From NCBI GenBank assembly GCA_030220185.1, contig JASPKZ010007543.1, positions 456,501 to 520,500 of the forward strand: a DNA stretch of 64,000 nt. The letters run 5' to 3'. A program made the translations under genes and the position numbers. The DNA comes from Diploptera punctata (taxonomy: Eukaryota; Arthropoda; Insecta; Blattodea; Blaberidae). Numbering within the stretch: the first letter of the stretch is position 1; each line of letters starts with the position of its first letter. The notes below the pieces were generated by a model, which was not told where the DNA came from, did not search any database, and worked only from the letters and a program-made list of their open reading frames with translations. Of this stretch, positions 62,150 through 64,000 are shown piece after piece.

Positions 62150-62915
62150 GTTTTGAGTAACTGGTGTTCAAAGTGTGACATTTCAAATGTGATTTTGTTA
62201 GCAGATTTCTTTTCAGCCACACAAGTTCGTAGAACCATCCATTCCCTATGCCTTCTCTATAACATATTACACACATCATTACCTTATTATTTATCACACC
62301 GCTTCACTAGACTCTCTGATACACATAAATTAGATACCCGATCCCTTGAGCGCAGTGTCCTTTATATCCCTCCTCATCACACGAAATCTTTTACAATTGC
62401 TCTTGCTAGAACATGGAATTCCCTTCCACACTATGTCAGAGACTACCAAACTTTACAATCTTTCAGAAACAGATTGAAAATAAAATTACTAACAGAAACA
62501 AGTCACTAATATTACTTTATAAAAATTAATAATGTGTTTTTTTCATTATTTAATAAAAATAGATTTAAGATTTATTAATATATTTACCTAATGCCTTGTA
62601 TAATAAGCGATAGAATAATTCATTATAGTTTATTACTTTTTTGTATTTTTTCTTTCTTTTCTTTTTATGTATAGCAGATTCGAGCTGTTATTCCTTTCTG
62701 TATTTATTCTATCATTAATTTAATTTTAATTGCATTTAATTTTATTGTATTATTGAACATTATTTTCATTATTATTCAATTTGACAGATAATTAATTGTT
62801 TAGTATGACTATTGTTGTAATTTTTTGTATTTATATGTAACATATGTTTGTCCTGGTGAGTGGAAGAGAATGCCACATGACCTTAACTCCACCAGGCTAA
62901 ATAAATGTATTCTAT
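62150..62915 (+). mobile_element. Jockey/I-like LINE 3' end, best copy
   Basis: Encodes RRTIHSLCLLYNILHTSLPY, DTRSLERSVLYIPPHHTKSF and TIALARTWNSLPHYVRDYQT then LQSFRNRLKIKLL, the typical C-terminus of these reverse transcriptases. After an AT-rich 3'UTR it ends CCTGGTGAGTGGAAGAGAAT...CACCAGGCTAAATAAATG. Confidence 0.75.
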
Positions 62916-63339
62916 TCTAGATTTCAACACCAGACAGATTTTTACTTGCATCCATTGCACACTCAGATTAGTATCTGCTTTAACTACTAAAATCTACACT
63001 TAACTGTAATTTGTCGCTTGTACCCCTTATCTTCTAAGGGTCTCAATATATAATTGAAGGGCAGTAACATGATTAGATAAGGAACACTGTAATATCCATG
63101 TACATATTATGTCTATTCTGTACCACCATAAATATTCGATCGGAGAACTTTTAGCGTCATGTTGGACAATGTGATAATACATGTTCCCGCTAGAGCCAAA
63201 CACAAACATGTTTTGCTAACATTTTAAAGGGATTCTATCCCAAGAGTTAACCTAGATTATTGGGCAAGTTAGGGTAAAAAAATGAGCAAATTAGTACACC
63301 AGATTAGCTTAGCATTCACTTGTTTTTAACGGGTTTTGT

Positions 63340-63830
63340 GATAATTGGCTACACTGTCTGAGAAATTACTAATTTATTTACATACAGATTTTCAATGTTC
63401 ATTCATCTTTCTATGCCTGAAGCTTTATTTTCTTTCTCCACTCGTCTCTCTCCATCCACTCCAGTCCTCTTGTTCTCATTCCAGATCTTATTTCTTGCAT
63501 CCACGAGTTTTGGGGCCTTCCTTTCGTCCTTCTTCCATGTGGACTACATTCCAATGTTTTTCTGGGTAACCTTTCTTCTTACATTCGTCGCACATGCCCA
63601 TACCAATATAATTGCTTGTATCTTATAAAATCTACTATTGAATATCTAATATTTTTTATTCGTATGACAGTATTTCTTATTTTTTCTAATTTTGAACATC
63701 TTGCTGCTCTCCTCAAGAAATCCATTTCCATCGACATAAGTTTTTATTCTAACGTTTGGTTGAATTTCTAAACTTCAGCTCCATATGTGACAGAAACGAC
63801 TAATACATATTCTATATTGCAAATATGCCG
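63340..63830 (-). mobile_element. LINE 3' end
   Basis: Minus strand has RKAPKLVDARNKIWNENKRT and WMERDEWRK-like blocks in broken frames, then MDFLRRAARCSKLEKIRNT-like sequence. Confidence 0.5.
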
Positions 63831-63968
63831 ATTTTAGGATACTTTGAGCTCAACATCACACTTTATTTAAATTATTTTTTACTTTTTTTTTGGAAAAAGT
63901 CAACATGCATATTTATTTCAAATAATTGTTATTATTCATACACTGCAACAAAATCTTGTGTGTTTTTA

Positions 63969-64000
63969 CACGCTTTATATTAGCTTGACCTTTATCTATC
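63969..64000 (+). mobile_element. Start of a third tRNA-Tyr composite (cut by window end)
   Basis: ACACGCTTTATATTAGCTTG then ACCTTTATCTATC, identical in layout to 5028 onward. Confidence 0.5.

Overview
This is a gene-poor, AT-rich, repeat-packed stretch of an arthropod nuclear genome. Dense SINEs, 5'-truncated LINEs, Penelope-like tails, mariner-type elements, a Helitron and long (AAT)n/(TA)n arrays point to a large-genome hemimetabolous insect. I infer a cockroach or termite (Blattodea), possibly Periplaneta, from the style of the LINE and SINE families and the odorant-binding protein (OBP) type; the species is not proven.

Two real protein-coding genes can be assembled, both on the minus strand and both split into very small exons (36-127 coding bases) that an ORF scan misses. 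Gene A (start codon 34407, stop 6557) is complete: six coding exons give a 146-residue secreted protein with a signal peptide and the six-cysteine pattern of a classic insect OBP. Gene B (exons from 60161 to a stop at 44105, with a probable 3'UTR exon near 39.8-39.9 kb) is a tandem paralogue with the same exon count, phases and cysteine spacing; only its signal-peptide exon is missing and should lie beyond 64000. Both have a long acidic insert between cysteines 1 and 2, and both appear to have an intron just after the stop codon. Their products would be small soluble carriers of hydrophobic ligands, for example in sensillum lymph.

Almost everything else is mobile DNA in the introns and in the 5 kb between the genes. 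Region by region: 1-6.5 kb, downstream of gene A: an internally deleted mariner, a Penelope-tail foldback, a nearly intact DD41D transposon split by another repeat, and a composite element carrying an intron-containing tRNA-Tyr pseudogene. 6.5-34.4 kb, gene A with LINEs, SINEs, (AAT)n arrays and a repeat family (here Y) encoding a conserved C-terminus of unknown function. 34.4-39.8 kb, intergenic: LINE, interrupted SINE, and a non-autonomous Helitron holding about 15 copies of a 54-bp repeat. 39.8-64 kb, gene B and its introns: the second copy of the deleted mariner, a large Penelope palindrome, more SINEs and LINEs, a GIY-YIG fragment, and the second tRNA-Tyr composite. Repeat family names used here (SINE A-G, X, Y, F) are my own labels.
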